A DNA stretch of 64,000 nucleotides, from contig NZ_CP108356.1 of NCBI RefSeq assembly GCF_036237315.1, positions 6,391,501 through 6,455,500 of the forward strand, in the 5' to 3' direction. Every line of letters starts with the position of its first letter. Within the stretch, counting starts at the first letter, position 1. The position numbers and the translations under genes were made by a program. Source of the stretch: Streptomyces sp. NBC_01351. GTDB taxonomy: Bacteria > Actinomycetota > Actinomycetes > Streptomycetales > Streptomycetaceae. Under the pieces are notes generated by a model. That model worked only from the letters and a program-made list of their open reading frames with translations, searched no databases and was not told the origin of the DNA. This document shows, piece by piece, positions 16,556 through 25,464 of the stretch.

Positions 16556-18004
16556 ATGAACAAGACGATCAGGCGTGCGTCGGTCTTCTGTCTGCTCCTG
16601 GTGCTGGCCCTGCTGGTCCGCGTCACCTGGGTGCAGGCATACCAAGGCCAGGCCCTCGCAGACGACAAGCACAACCGGCGGAACCTCATCGGGCAGTACG
16701 AGAACCCGCTGGGCAACATCATCGTGGGCGGGGAGGCGATCACCGGTTCGACGAAGACGGGCGGCAAGGACTTCGGGTACAAGAGGACGTACACCGACGG
16801 GCCCCTCTACGCGCCGATCACCGGGTACAGCTCCCAGGCCTACGGCACGACGATGCTGGAGGGCATCTACAAGAACGTCCTCAACGGCTCCGACAGCCGG
16901 CTGAAGACCATGATGGACACGCTCACCAACAAGCGTGCCGCCCCGGGCAACGTCCTGACCACCATCGACAAGGACGTGCAGAAGGCCGCCTACGACGCGC
17001 TCCAGGGCAAGCAGGGCGCCGCCGTGGCCATCGACCCCGCGACGGGCGAGATCCTCGCCGTGGTGAACAACCCCTCCTTCGACCCGGGCCGCATCACCGG
17101 AGCCGCCGACGACAAGGCCTGGCAGGAGCTCTCCGCCGACAAGGGCAAGGCCATGGAGAACGTGGCGCTGCGCAAGCCCCAGGCGCCCGGCTCCACCTTC
17201 AAGCTCGTGACCCTCGCCGCGGCGATCGAGAACGGCCTCGTCACCAACCTGGACCAGACGACCGGCATCCCCGACCCGTACACGATCCCCGGCACCCGCA
17301 CCCTGCTGCCCAGCGAGGCGGGCTCCGCGGCCTGCAACAACGTCTCGGTGCGCACGGCCCTCAGGCTGTCCTGCAACAACGTCTTCGCGGAGCTCGCGCA
17401 CAAGCTCGGCCAGGACAAGATGCGCGCCATGGCGGAGAAGCTCGGCTTCAACACGCAGATCGACACCCCGGTCCGCACCAACCCGCCGAGCAAGTACCCG
17501 TCGAAGAAGATGTCCGTCGACCAGGTCGCGCAGACCGGCATCGGCCAGTTCGACGTGCAGGCCACCCCGCTCCAGATGGCGATGGTGACGGCCGCGATCG
17601 AGAACGGCGGCAAGCTCGTCGCCCCGCACATGGTCTCCGAGGTCACCGACGCCGGCGGCAACGTGCTGGAGAGCTTCAAGGATCCGAAGTCCCAGCAGGT
17701 CATGAGCGAGAAGACCGCCTCGATGATCCGTGACGCCATGAAGACCGTCGCCACCGAGGGAGGCGGCAAGCCGGCCCTGGTTTCGGGCGCCGAGGTGGGA
17801 GGCAAGACCGGTACCGCCCAGCGAGGCGTCAACAACAGCCTCGCCCCGCTCGCCTGGTTCACCTCCTACGGCAAGACGAACGGCAAGCAGATCGCCGTGG
17901 CCGTCGTCATCGAGAACTCGGACACCGACCGCTCCGAGATCGGGGGCGGCAAGCTGGCCGCCCCGATCGCCCAGAAGATGATGCAGGCGTGGCTCAAGAA
18001 GTAG
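16556..18004 (+). CDS. Class B penicillin-binding protein (PbpA-like transpeptidase)
   Basis: A 482-residue, single-pass membrane enzyme that cross-links peptidoglycan. There is one N-terminal TM (ASVFCLLLVLALLVRVTWVQ), a dimerisation/linker region with 'NRRNLIGQYENPLGNIIVGG', then the transpeptidase domain. Active-site motifs are S213-T-F-K (in 'QAPGSTFKLVT'), S272-C-N and K417-T-G-T. Length and the N-terminal pattern match PbpA paralogues rather than FtsI. It is separated from the ftsW/pbpA core locus and follows a two-component pair, hinting at envelope-stress control. The gene ends in a strong terminator. Confidence 0.93.
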   Translation: MNKTIRRASVFCLLLVLALLVRVTWVQAYQGQALADDKHNRRNLIGQYENPLGNIIVGGEAITGSTKTGGKDFGYKRTYTDGPLYAPITGYSSQAYGTTMLEGIYKNVLNGSDSRLKTMMDTLTNKRAAPGNVLTTIDKDVQKAAYDALQGKQGAAVAIDPATGEILAVVNNPSFDPGRITGAADDKAWQELSADKGKAMENVALRKPQAPGSTFKLVTLAAAIENGLVTNLDQTTGIPDPYTIPGTRTLLPSEAGSAACNNVSVRTALRLSCNNVFAELAHKLGQDKMRAMAEKLGFNTQIDTPVRTNPPSKYPSKKMSVDQVAQTGIGQFDVQATPLQMAMVTAAIENGGKLVAPHMVSEVTDAGGNVLESFKDPKSQQVMSEKTASMIRDAMKTVATEGGGKPALVSGAEVGGKTGTAQRGVNNSLAPLAWFTSYGKTNGKQIAVAVVIENSDTDRSEIGGGKLAAPIAQKMMQAWLKK

Positions 18005-18021
18005 CCGCGTACAGCACGCGG

Positions 18022-18057
18022 AACGCGCCGGGAACCGACACGGTTCCCGGCGCGTTT
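18022..18057 (+). terminator. Intrinsic terminator after the PbpA-like gene
   Basis: A 15-bp stem, 18022-18036 pairing with 18042-18056, loop GACAC, followed by TTT. It ends 9 bp before the GNAT gene, separating the two transcripts. Confidence 0.85.
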
Positions 18058-18065
18058 CCCTCTCC

Positions 18066-18557
18066 GTGATCAGGACCGCACAGCCTGCCGACCTCGACGC
18101 CATCGCCGCCCTCCACACCAGGGCCCGGGCCACCTACTACGTGGGCCACATCCCGGAGCAGGCCTACTCCGGCGAGGCCGAGACGGCGCGGACCCGAGAG
18201 GGCTGGTCGCGGGCCCTCGCCCGGCCCGCCGCCGAGGGCGGGGTGTTCTGCGCCGAGCGGGACGGCGAGGTCACCGGGGTCGCCGCCTTCCTCACCGCGG
18301 GCGGCGTGACCACCCTGACCCAGCTCCACGTCGACCCGGTCCACTGGCGCCGGGGCACAGGGGCCGCCCTGCACGCCGCCTGCCTCGACGCCTGGCGCCG
18401 CGCCGGTATAGCCCGGGTCCGCCTCGACGTCTACGTGCACAACCTGCGCGCGCAGGCCTTCTACGCCCGTCACGGCTGGCTCCCGGCCCCGGCCTCCGGC
18501 CGCACAGGCTCCCACCGCACCCTCTGGCTCACGGTGCCGCCACCGTCCGGGGAATGA
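18066..18557 (+). CDS. GNAT-family N-acetyltransferase
   Basis: A 163-residue, single-domain acetyl-CoA-dependent acetyltransferase. It begins 'MIRTAQPADLDAIAALHTRA' from a GTG. The beta4-alpha3 region 'LTQLHVDPVHWRRGTGAALH' carries the R-x-G-T-G pyrophosphate loop, and the C-terminal 'VRLDVYVHNLRAQAFYARHG' includes the N and Y typical of GNAT active sites. The acceptor substrate is not deducible. It comes directly after the PBP terminator, so it has its own promoter or depends on read-through. Confidence 0.88.
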   Translation: MIRTAQPADLDAIAALHTRARATYYVGHIPEQAYSGEAETARTREGWSRALARPAAEGGVFCAERDGEVTGVAAFLTAGGVTTLTQLHVDPVHWRRGTGAALHAACLDAWRRAGIARVRLDVYVHNLRAQAFYARHGWLPAPASGRTGSHRTLWLTVPPPSGE

Positions 18558-18574
18558 GACGCCCCGAAGAGTGG

Positions 18575-18585
18575 TTGAAGCTCAA
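18575..18585. promoter_or_regulatory. Weak candidate operator upstream of FrnE-like gene
   Basis: TTGA-AGC-TCAA is a short inverted repeat 55 bp before the DsbA-family start. MarR-type and related redox regulators bind TTGA(n)TCAA-like sites, but the motif is short and could be chance. Confidence 0.3.
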
Positions 18586-18639
18586 ACAGTTCATGCGCAC
18601 ATGAGTGCTGCGTACCCAGGACCGGAGAGAAGAAGGACT

Positions 18640-19347
18640 ATGCGCGTCGAGATCTGGAGCGACATCGCCTGCCCGTGGTGCTACATCGGCAAGGCCCGTT
18701 TCGCCAAGGGGCTGGCCGACTTCGCCCACCGCGACCAGGTGGAGGTCGTCTTCCGGTCGTTCGAGCTGGACCCGGGCGGCGCCAAGGGCGTCACCGCCCC
18801 CGTCGTGGAGATGCTCGCCGCGAAGTACGGCCGCACCCTGGACGAGGCGCGCGGCATGGAGGAGCACGTCGCGGCCACCGCCCGCGCCGAGGGGCTGGAG
18901 TACCGGACCGAGGGGCGCGACAACGGCAACACCTTCGACATCCACCGCCTGCTGCACCTGGCCGCCGCCCGCGGCCGCCAGGAGGAGCTGCTCGACCTCG
19001 CCTACCGGGCCAACTTCGGCGAGGAGCGCTCCGTCTTCGACCCCGAGGTGCTGATCGCGCTCGCCGTCGAGGCCGGGCTGGACGAGGCCGAGGCCCGCAC
19101 CGTCCTCGCCGACGACTCCGCCTACGCGGCCGAGGTCCGCGCCGACGAGCGCGAGGCGGCCGAACTGGGTGCCAACTCCGTGCCGTTCTTCGTCCTCGAC
19201 CGCCGGTTCGGGATCTCCGGCGGGCAGCCGGCCGATGTCTTCACCCGGGTCCTGGAGCAGGCGTGGGCCGGGCGCGAGATCGAGGAGCCGGCGGCCGCCG
19301 CCGAGGCGTGCGAGCCCGACGGAGCGTGCGCGGTCCCGCAGGTATAA
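18640..19347 (+). CDS. FrnE/DsbA-family oxidoreductase
   Basis: 235 residues of a thioredoxin-fold DsbA-like protein of the FrnE type. The N-terminus 'MRVEIWSDIACPWCYIGKAR' holds the C-P-W-C active site right after the first strand. The helical insertion includes 'NTFDIHRLLHLAAARGRQEE', and the cis-Pro loop is 'GANSVPFFVLDRRFGISGGQ'. A tail with two further Cys (EACEPDGAC) could be a resolving or metal-binding pair. There is no signal peptide, so it acts in the cytoplasm, in redox homeostasis or isomerisation. The ATG at 18640 has an AAGGA site. Confidence 0.9.
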   Translation: MRVEIWSDIACPWCYIGKARFAKGLADFAHRDQVEVVFRSFELDPGGAKGVTAPVVEMLAAKYGRTLDEARGMEEHVAATARAEGLEYRTEGRDNGNTFDIHRLLHLAAARGRQEELLDLAYRANFGEERSVFDPEVLIALAVEAGLDEAEARTVLADDSAYAAEVRADEREAAELGANSVPFFVLDRRFGISGGQPADVFTRVLEQAWAGREIEEPAAAAEACEPDGACAVPQV

Positions 19348-19417
19348 GTGTTGCTTGGGGTGAGCGCAGGAAACTCGGCAATGGACTTTGGGTCGGTCCT
19401 GGCGCAGAGTTGACGAC

Positions 19418-20473
19418 ATGGATCTTTCGATCGCCGAAGCGACCCGTGCCGAGTTCTCCCACTCCACCACCTACCTCAACACCGCCAACTGCGGGGTCCT
19501 CCCAGGGTCCGCCGTCGCGGCCGTACGGGAGCTGGCCGAGGCGGCGGCGGCCGGAATCCCCGCCGGGTTCGGCGACTTCGACCGGGTGAACCGGGTCCGC
19601 GCCGCCTTCGCCCGGCTGGTCGGGGTGGATGTCGGCCGGGTCGCCATCGGCTCGGCCGTCTCCACCCACGTCGGCCTGATCGCGGCATCGCTCCCGCCGG
19701 GCGCCGAAGTGCTGTGTCCGGAGGGCGACTTCGCCTCCGTGATCAACCCCTTCCTGGTCCGGGGCGACCTCAAGCTGCGTTTCGCGCCGCTCGACGCCCT
19801 CGCCGAGGCCGTCGGCCCCGACACCGCGCTGGTCTCCCTGAGCGCCGTGCAGTCCTCGGACGGCAGGATCGCCGACCTGGCCGCCGTGCGCGCGGCGACG
19901 GCGGCGCACGGGGCCCGCATGCTGGTGGACGCGACCCAGGCGGCGGGCTGGCTCCCCTTCGACGCCTCGCCCTACGACTTCACGGTCACCGGCGGCTACA
20001 AGTGGCTGCTCGGCGGGCGCGGGGCCTCCTACCTCACCGTGTCGGAGGAGGCCCAGGACACCCTGACCCCGTTGCACGCCGGCTGGGTGGCGGCCGACTC
20101 CATGTGGGACGCCACCTACGGGCCGATGCCCCGACTCGCCGACGGCGCCCGCCGGTTCGACGAGACCCCGGCCTTCCTCCCGTACCACGCGGCCGAGCCC
20201 TCGCTGGCCCTGCTGGAGCGGATCGGCGTCGAGGCCGTCCACGCCCACGACACCGCCCTGGCCGCCCGCTACCGTGCCGGTCTCGCCCGCCTCGGCTTCG
20301 AACCCGTGCCCGGCGAGGCCGCCATCGTCTCGGTACCGGGGCTGGCCGACCGCCAGCCGGCCCTGGAGGCCGCCGGCGTCATCGCCTCCGCCCGCGCCGG
20401 CTCCCTGCGCGCCTCGTTCCACCTCTACACCACCGAGGCGGACGTGGACCGGCTCCTGGACGCCCTGTCCTGA
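19418..20473 (+). CDS. Class V aminotransferase-fold PLP enzyme
   Basis: A 351-residue fold-type I PLP enzyme related to cysteine desulfurase/kynureninase-like proteins. It has 'TYLNTANCGVLPGSAVAAVR', 'MLVDATQAAGWLPFDASPYD' (D contacting the PLP ring nitrogen) and 'FTVTGGYKWLLGGRGASYLT', where K is the Schiff-base lysine. No active-site loop Cys as in IscS/SufS is evident. The C-terminal domain ends 'SLRASFHLYTTEADVDRLLD'. The ATG at 19418 was chosen; an upstream in-frame start at 19388 is less likely. It is convergent with a second, different class V enzyme. Its substrate is unknown. Confidence 0.82.
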   Translation: MDLSIAEATRAEFSHSTTYLNTANCGVLPGSAVAAVRELAEAAAAGIPAGFGDFDRVNRVRAAFARLVGVDVGRVAIGSAVSTHVGLIAASLPPGAEVLCPEGDFASVINPFLVRGDLKLRFAPLDALAEAVGPDTALVSLSAVQSSDGRIADLAAVRAATAAHGARMLVDATQAAGWLPFDASPYDFTVTGGYKWLLGGRGASYLTVSEEAQDTLTPLHAGWVAADSMWDATYGPMPRLADGARRFDETPAFLPYHAAEPSLALLERIGVEAVHAHDTALAARYRAGLARLGFEPVPGEAAIVSVPGLADRQPALEAAGVIASARAGSLRASFHLYTTEADVDRLLDALS

Positions 20474-20508
20474 CCGCTGCCTGTCCTGACCGCGGCCGGG
20501 CCGGGCCG

Positions 20509-21594
20509 CTACCGCGACAGGGTCGCCGCCCAAGCCGACTCGCACGCGGCCAGCGCCGCGTCCGGCTCGGCCCCCAGCGCGGCCGCCAGTGCCGTCAGGG
20601 AGGCCCGCACCACCGGCAGCGAAGCCGCCCGGCCGTAGTGGTTGACCCGGATCATCTCCCGCGCCAGAGCCCCGCCGCCCGCGGCGAGCGGAGCCGCCGG
20701 GTCCGCCGCCAGGGCCTTGGCCACCACGAGCGAGGCCTCGTCGGCCCGCAGGGTGGTGGCCACCGGCGCTGCCTCCGCCGCCCGGCCCACGTACGGGGCG
20801 AGCCCCAGCAGGGTCGCGCCCGCACGGGTCGCCGCCGCGGCGGCCGCGTGCCGGGCCGTCACCGCCGGCAGGCCCTCGTCCGCGATGCGGTCCAGGCAGG
20901 CCTCCAGCGCCAGCATCTCCAACTGCGCCGGGGCGTGCGGGAGCGCCTTGCGCCCCGCGTCGATCCAGCGCTCCTTCCAGTCCAGCAGCGAGAGGTACGA
21001 GCGGCGCGGAGCCGCCGGGTTCTCGGCGAACCGGGCCCACGCGCGGTCCGACACCGACACCGCCGACACGCCGGCCGGGCCGCCCATCGCCTTCTGCGCG
21101 CCGATCACGCACAGGTCCACGCCCCACGCGTCCACGAGCAGCGGCTCCGCGCCGACCGAAGCCACCGCGTCCAGCATGAACAGGGCGCCGTGCTCCCGTA
21201 CGGCCTCACCGATCTCGGCCACCGGGTTCGTGTTGCCCGTCGCCGCCTCCGCGTGGACCAGCGAGACGAAATCGATCTCCGGGTGCGCGGCCAGCGCCCC
21301 CGCGACCTGCTGGGCCGTCACCGCCGTGTCGAAGGGGACCTCCAGGTCCACCACGCTCGCCCCGCAGTCGCGCAGCCAGTTGCCGAACGTGGTCCCGTAC
21401 GGCCCGGTCACCACGTTCAGGGCGGTCGAGCCGGGCCGGGCGCCCGACCGGATGCACCCCTCCAGCGGCAGCAGCGCCTCGCCCTGGGTGATCACCACGT
21501 CCTGCCGGGTGGACAGCAGCTCCGCGACCCTCCGTTCGATCGACGCGAAACGCTCCGCGGTGAGCGGCGGGAGGTCCAGGAGGGGGTGGGACAC
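20509..21594 (-). CDS. Class V aminotransferase (alanine-glyoxylate/serine-pyruvate type)
   Basis: 361 residues from a GTG at 21594 ('VSHPLLDLPPLTAERFASIE'). It shows 'VITQGEALLPLEGCIRSGAR', 'NVVTGPYGTTFGNWLRDCGA', 'FVSLVHAEAATGNTNPVAEI' and 'LFMLDAVASVGAEPLLVDAW' (D for PLP N1), then 'VDLCVIGAQKAMGGPAGVSA' with the PLP lysine in Q-K. These match the AGAT subgroup of class V enzymes, which use glyoxylate or pyruvate as acceptor. It is divergent from the amidohydrolase at 21682 with 87 bp between, and convergent with the previous aminotransferase. The native amino donor is not known. Confidence 0.87.
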   Translation of the reverse strand: MSHPLLDLPPLTAERFASIERRVAELLSTRQDVVITQGEALLPLEGCIRSGARPGSTALNVVTGPYGTTFGNWLRDCGASVVDLEVPFDTAVTAQQVAGALAAHPEIDFVSLVHAEAATGNTNPVAEIGEAVREHGALFMLDAVASVGAEPLLVDAWGVDLCVIGAQKAMGGPAGVSAVSVSDRAWARFAENPAAPRRSYLSLLDWKERWIDAGRKALPHAPAQLEMLALEACLDRIADEGLPAVTARHAAAAAATRAGATLLGLAPYVGRAAEAAPVATTLRADEASLVVAKALAADPAAPLAAGGGALAREMIRVNHYGRAASLPVVRASLTALAAALGAEPDAALAACESAWAATLSR

Positions 21595-21681
21595 GTCGGT
21601 GCTTCTCTCTTCGTCCGGGGTCGTCCGGTTACGTCCGCGGTTGCCTCCAGAGCCTACCGAGCAGGCCGTTACAGTGCCGAC

Positions 21682-22767
21682 ATGAGCGATGTGCTGCACG
21701 TGAAGGGGCGCGTACTCGTCGGTCCCGACGAGGTCCGCGACGAGCTCTGGGTGGTCGGCGGGAAGGTCTCGTACGAGCGCCCGCGCGCCGCCCGCGAGAT
21801 CACCACGGTGTCCGGCTGGGCCCTGCCCGGGCTGGTCGACGCGCACTGCCACGTGGGGCTCGACTCCCATGGCGCGGTGGACGCCGAGACCGCCGAGCGC
21901 CAGGCCCTCACCGACCGGGACGCCGGGACCCTCCTCATCCGCGACGCCGGATCGCCCTCCGACACCCGCTGGGTCGACGAGCGCGAGGACCTGCCGAAGA
22001 TCATCCGGGCGGGCCGGCACATCGCCCGCACCCGTCGTTACATCCGCAACTACGCGCACGAGATCGAGCCCGCCGACCTCGTGGAGTACGTCGGCCGCGA
22101 GGCGCGGCGCGGCGACGGCTGGGTGAAGCTGGTCGGCGACTGGATCGACCGCGAGGCCGGGGACCTGACGGCCTGCTGGCCGCGCGCGGAGGTCGAGGCG
22201 GCCATCGCCGAGGCCCACCGGCTGGGCGCCCGGGTCACGGCGCACTGCTTCGCCGAGGACTCGCTGCGCGACCTGGTCGAGGCGGGCATCGACTGCATCG
22301 AGCACGCCACCGGCCTCACCGAGGACACCATCCCGCTGTTCGCGGAGCGCGGGGTGGCGATCGTCCCGACGCTCGTGAACATCGCGACCTTCCCGAAGAT
22401 GGCCGCGGGCGGCGAGGCGAAGTTCCCGCGCTGGTCGGCGCACATGCGGCGGCTCCACGAGCGGCGCTACGACACCGTCCGGGCCGCCTACGACGCGGGC
22501 CTCGAGGTGTACGTGGGCACGGACGCGGGGGGTTCCCTGCCGCACGGCCTGGTCGCGGCCGAGGTCGCGGAGCTGGTGAAGGCCGGGATCCCGCCCCTGG
22601 ACGCCCTCTCGGCGACGGCCTGGGCGGCGCGCGAGTGGCTCGGCAGGCCGGGCCTGAGCGAGGGCGCGCCGGCCGACCTCGTCGTCTACGGCAGCGATCC
22701 GCGGGCCGACGTCCGGGAGCTCGCCCGGCCGCTGCGGGTCGTGGTGAACGGCAAGGTCAGGGCCTGA
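21682..22767 (+). CDS. Amidohydrolase (imidazolonepropionase/prolidase-like metal hydrolase)
   Basis: A 361-residue TIM-barrel metal hydrolase. Metal ligands appear in order: 'GLVDAHCHVGL' (H-x-H), 'GWVKLVGDWID' (possible carboxylated Lys), 'ARVTAHCFAED' (His), 'IDCIEHATGLTED' (His) and 'VYVGTDAGGSLPHG' (catalytic Asp). The small N-terminal beta sandwich and C-terminal 'SEGAPADLVVYGSDP' complete the family layout. It hydrolyses a cyclic amide or peptide-like bond; the substrate is unknown. Its divergent partner is the AGAT-type aminotransferase, so the two could share a catabolic task. Confidence 0.88.
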   Translation: MSDVLHVKGRVLVGPDEVRDELWVVGGKVSYERPRAAREITTVSGWALPGLVDAHCHVGLDSHGAVDAETAERQALTDRDAGTLLIRDAGSPSDTRWVDEREDLPKIIRAGRHIARTRRYIRNYAHEIEPADLVEYVGREARRGDGWVKLVGDWIDREAGDLTACWPRAEVEAAIAEAHRLGARVTAHCFAEDSLRDLVEAGIDCIEHATGLTEDTIPLFAERGVAIVPTLVNIATFPKMAAGGEAKFPRWSAHMRRLHERRYDTVRAAYDAGLEVYVGTDAGGSLPHGLVAAEVAELVKAGIPPLDALSATAWAAREWLGRPGLSEGAPADLVVYGSDPRADVRELARPLRVVVNGKVRA

Positions 22768-23040
22768 GCGCCGCGTTGACGGCGCGTGACATCCGATACC
22801 CGGCGGTCGTTAGGGATGCTCCTACGGCAACCGGACGTGGGACGGGAGGGAACTTCCGTTCTTCATGAGGCGCAAAAAATCGAATAGATACACGAAAACC
22901 ACCCTTTGGGATGAACTCACGCCAGGTTGCCGCCCGTTCACTCACAGTGCGTAAAAATTCCGAGGGTCGAAGCCGTCGGCGCGCGCAATGTCCCCCATTG
23001 GCGGCGCGACGGCACCCATCTCCCTGGGGGTTCCACCGCC

Positions 23041-23949
23041 TTGAACAGCAACACCTTCCGCATGCCCGCGGCCGTCCTGCTCGCCACGGGAGCGGTTGCC
23101 CTGCTCGCCGCCCCGCCCGCCTCCGCCACGGGGGGCACCGGGCGCGAGGGCAAGGCAGGCGCCGCCGTCCTGCGCGCCGGACTGGACGTGGGCCTGCTCA
23201 ACAAGACCGTCCACATCCCGCTGAAGACGAGCCTCAACGAGGTGAGCGCCCCGGCGACGGCCGAGAAGACGGCGCTGTCCGTCACCCTCGACGGGGTCGA
23301 GGGCGGAGCGCCCGTCAGCGTGCTGCGCGCCGACGTGGCCACGTCCAAGGCGACCGCCGACAAGAACCGGGCCGAGGCGGAGGCCACCCTGGCCAAGGCC
23401 AGGGTGCACGTCCCGGGCCTGCCCGCGCTGTCCCTCATCGAGGTGGAGAAGGTCACCTCCAAGGCCGTCTGCGAGGCCGGCAAGCAGCCGGTGGCCACCT
23501 CGAACGTCCTCGGGACGGTGACCGCGCTCGGCAAGAAGATCACCCTGACCGCGGGCGGCGCCCCGACCAAGGTCGAGGTCCCCGGGGTGGGCATGGTCAG
23601 CCTGGAGCTGTCGGGTACGCAGACCACCTCCACGACGGCGGCCGCCGCCGCGCTGCGCCTGAAGGTGTCCGTCAACCCGCTGAAGCTGAACGTGGCCGAG
23701 GTGGAGGGGGAGATCGTCCTGGCCGAGGCGCACTGCGAGTCCCCGACCGGCCCGGCGCCGACCCCGTCCGCCACACCGGACGTCAAGCCGGACGTCAAGC
23801 CGCAGACCGTCGCCTCCGGCACCCAGGCCAACCTCGCCGAGACGGGCGGCGGTTCGCCGACCCCGTACGTCGCGGGCGGCGCGCTGATCCTGCTGGGCAT
23901 CGGCGCGGGGGCGCTCGTCGTGAGCCGCCGGGGCAGCAGGGCCTCGTAG
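23041..23949 (+). CDS. LAETG-anchored surface protein (SCO1860-type)
   Basis: 302 residues from a TTG at 23041 (ATG at 23062 also possible). The signal peptide 'NSNTFRMPAAVLLATGAVAL' is cut near 'PPASATGG'. The mature part is beta-rich with repeated V-T-x-x-A segments and two Cys. The C-terminus has the sorting signal 'QANLAETGGGSPTPYVAGGA', a hydrophobic helix and the basic tail 'VVSRRGSRAS'. LAxTG is the class E sortase motif of Streptomyces, so the protein is probably attached to peptidoglycan. A P/T spacer (TGPAPTPSATPDVKPDVKP) precedes the motif. The 273 bp upstream is AT-richer than average (AAAAAATCGAATAG near 22873) and probably holds its promoter. Confidence 0.88.
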   Translation: MNSNTFRMPAAVLLATGAVALLAAPPASATGGTGREGKAGAAVLRAGLDVGLLNKTVHIPLKTSLNEVSAPATAEKTALSVTLDGVEGGAPVSVLRADVATSKATADKNRAEAEATLAKARVHVPGLPALSLIEVEKVTSKAVCEAGKQPVATSNVLGTVTALGKKITLTAGGAPTKVEVPGVGMVSLELSGTQTTSTTAAAAALRLKVSVNPLKLNVAEVEGEIVLAEAHCESPTGPAPTPSATPDVKPDVKPQTVASGTQANLAETGGGSPTPYVAGGALILLGIGAGALVVSRRGSRAS

Positions 23950-23987
23950 GGGCCGGGCCGCCCGCGCGAGCACACGGAGGGGAGTGC

Positions 23988-25202
23988 TCAGCGGGTGGCG
24001 TGCTCCAGCCCTTGGTCGCCCGCGCCACGTGACATCACGGCCGAGGTGACCTGCTCGTCGATGCGGGCGTACTCGCTCCGCTTGCCGGCCGGCAGCGAGG
24101 TGTCCGACGCGGCGCACGAGGCGCAGACGACGCGGAACGGCGGCCCCATGTCCGAGTACTGCGTGAGGTATTCGGCCTTCACCACCTCCCAGCGACCCGG
24201 ACGGGCCGTCGAGGGGGCGAAGGTGAAGCGGGGGACCGAGGACTGGTTGCCGCGGAGCTTGTCGGCCGGTACGAAGCTGGCCACCTGGTCGCCCATGCCG
24301 AAGACCACCCAGGTGCCGTTGATCTTCTCGTAGGGCTGCGGCACGTGGTTGTGCGTACCGATGATCAGATCGATGTCCGGCAGGCCTTCGGCCGACCGCG
24401 AAGCGGTCAACGCCTGCGCCAGCTCCTTCTGCTGCTCATCGGGAGCCGTCTGCCACTCGGTTCCCCAATGGAGGCTGAGCACCACCACGTTCGCGCCGCC
24501 CGCCCGGGCGGCGCGGGCGTCGGCGATGATCCGGTCCTTGTCGATGAGGTTCACCGCCCACGGCTTGTCCTCCGGGACCGGTATCCCGTTCGTGCCGTAC
24601 GTGTAGGAGAGCTGGGCGACCTTCGCACCGCCGGCCGAGAGCAGCGCCGGGGCCGTGGCCTCCTCCACGCTGCGGGCCGAGCCGACGTGCGCGAGTCCGA
24701 CCCGGTCGAGGTGTTCGAGGGTGCGGACGAGGCCGTCGTAGCCGTCGTCCAGGGTGTGGTTCGAGGCGGTGGAACAGCCGTCGTACCCGGCGTCCTTGAG
24801 GGCGTCCGCGAGCTGGTGGGGGGCCTTGAACAGGGGGTAGCCGGTGTAGGTGCCGCCGGGCCGCCCGTACGGTATCTCGTGATGGCATATCGCCAGGTCA
24901 GCGGCGGAAACCAGCGGTTTGACCCCGGCGAGTATCTTCCGGAAGTCGTACTCCCCGCCCCGCCCTGCGTCCTCCGCCGCCCGCTGCACGATCGACGGGT
25001 ACGGGATGATGTCGCCCGTCGCCACCAGGGTGAACGGCCGGCCGACAGCCGGAGCGCTCGCCGTCGGCGCGGGCCTCCCGAGCCGCTGCTCCGCGGGCCC
25101 GCGCGCCCCGTCGCTGTCGACCAGCCGCGGAACGACGATCACCCCGCCGCCCACAACGACCAACCCGGCGACGACCGCACCTATCCGTACGGATGCCTTC
25201 AT
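23988..25202 (-). CDS. CapA-family metallophosphatase-fold protein
   Basis: 404 residues: an N-terminal membrane anchor or signal (VRIGAVVAGLVVVGGGVIVV), then the CapA fold. Motifs are 'TLVATGDIIPYPSI' (D), 'DLAICHHEIPYGRPGG' (an H replaces the usual N-E context), 'GCSTASNHTLDDG' (N-H) and 'VVVLSLHWGTEW' followed by 'DLIIGTHNHVPQPYEKI' (H-x-H). Family members take part in poly-gamma-glutamate or capsule synthesis, but many actinobacterial members have no pgs genes nearby, as here. It is probably a membrane-tethered hydrolase on the outer face; its real substrate is unknown. It converges with the LAETG surface-protein gene. Confidence 0.85.
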   Translation of the reverse strand: MKASVRIGAVVAGLVVVGGGVIVVPRLVDSDGARGPAEQRLGRPAPTASAPAVGRPFTLVATGDIIPYPSIVQRAAEDAGRGGEYDFRKILAGVKPLVSAADLAICHHEIPYGRPGGTYTGYPLFKAPHQLADALKDAGYDGCSTASNHTLDDGYDGLVRTLEHLDRVGLAHVGSARSVEEATAPALLSAGGAKVAQLSYTYGTNGIPVPEDKPWAVNLIDKDRIIADARAARAGGANVVVLSLHWGTEWQTAPDEQQKELAQALTASRSAEGLPDIDLIIGTHNHVPQPYEKINGTWVVFGMGDQVASFVPADKLRGNQSSVPRFTFAPSTARPGRWEVVKAEYLTQYSDMGPPFRVVCASCAASDTSLPAGKRSEYARIDEQVTSAVMSRGAGDQGLEHATR

Positions 25203-25322
25203 CAGTACCCCCTGTTGCCCTGCCCGTGCCCCTCGGGCTCATGCTAGGCGCGCCCCCCGTACCCCTTCCGGAGGCTGCCGTCCGAAGTGTCGCCCGCCGG
25301 TTCCGACAGGGACGGGTGTGTG

Positions 25323-25408
25323 CCGGGGTGTCCCCGCAGGGCGTCGAACGCAACCCCCCTCGGCCCACCGATCCCTCGCCACGTTCGACGCCCGAGGAGA
25401 CACCCCGG
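25323..25408. repeat. Palindromic interspersed element, family B copy 1
   Basis: The left arm (25323-25350, ccggggtgtcc...gcgtcgaacg) pairs with the right arm (25382-25408, cgttcgacgcc...acaccccgg) around a 31-bp core containing CTCGGCCCACCGA. The same element occurs at 39570-39658 in opposite orientation with strong identity. It has no transposase. It lies between the capA start and the cobC-fusion stop. Confidence 0.75.
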
Positions 25409-25464
25409 CGCGCCCGGCCCCGGCGGGACCGCCCCCGGGCCGGCCCGCCCCCGCCGCTATCCGG

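Noticed and set aside
18575..18585. TTGA-AGC-TCAA as a firm redox-regulator site
   Set aside because: The arms are only 4 bp and no MarR/OhrR gene is adjacent; kept only as a low-confidence feature.
19714..22767. A 1017-codon plus-strand frame
   Set aside because: Only the part from 21682 is a real amidohydrolase; the remainder is a shadow of the two aminotransferases.
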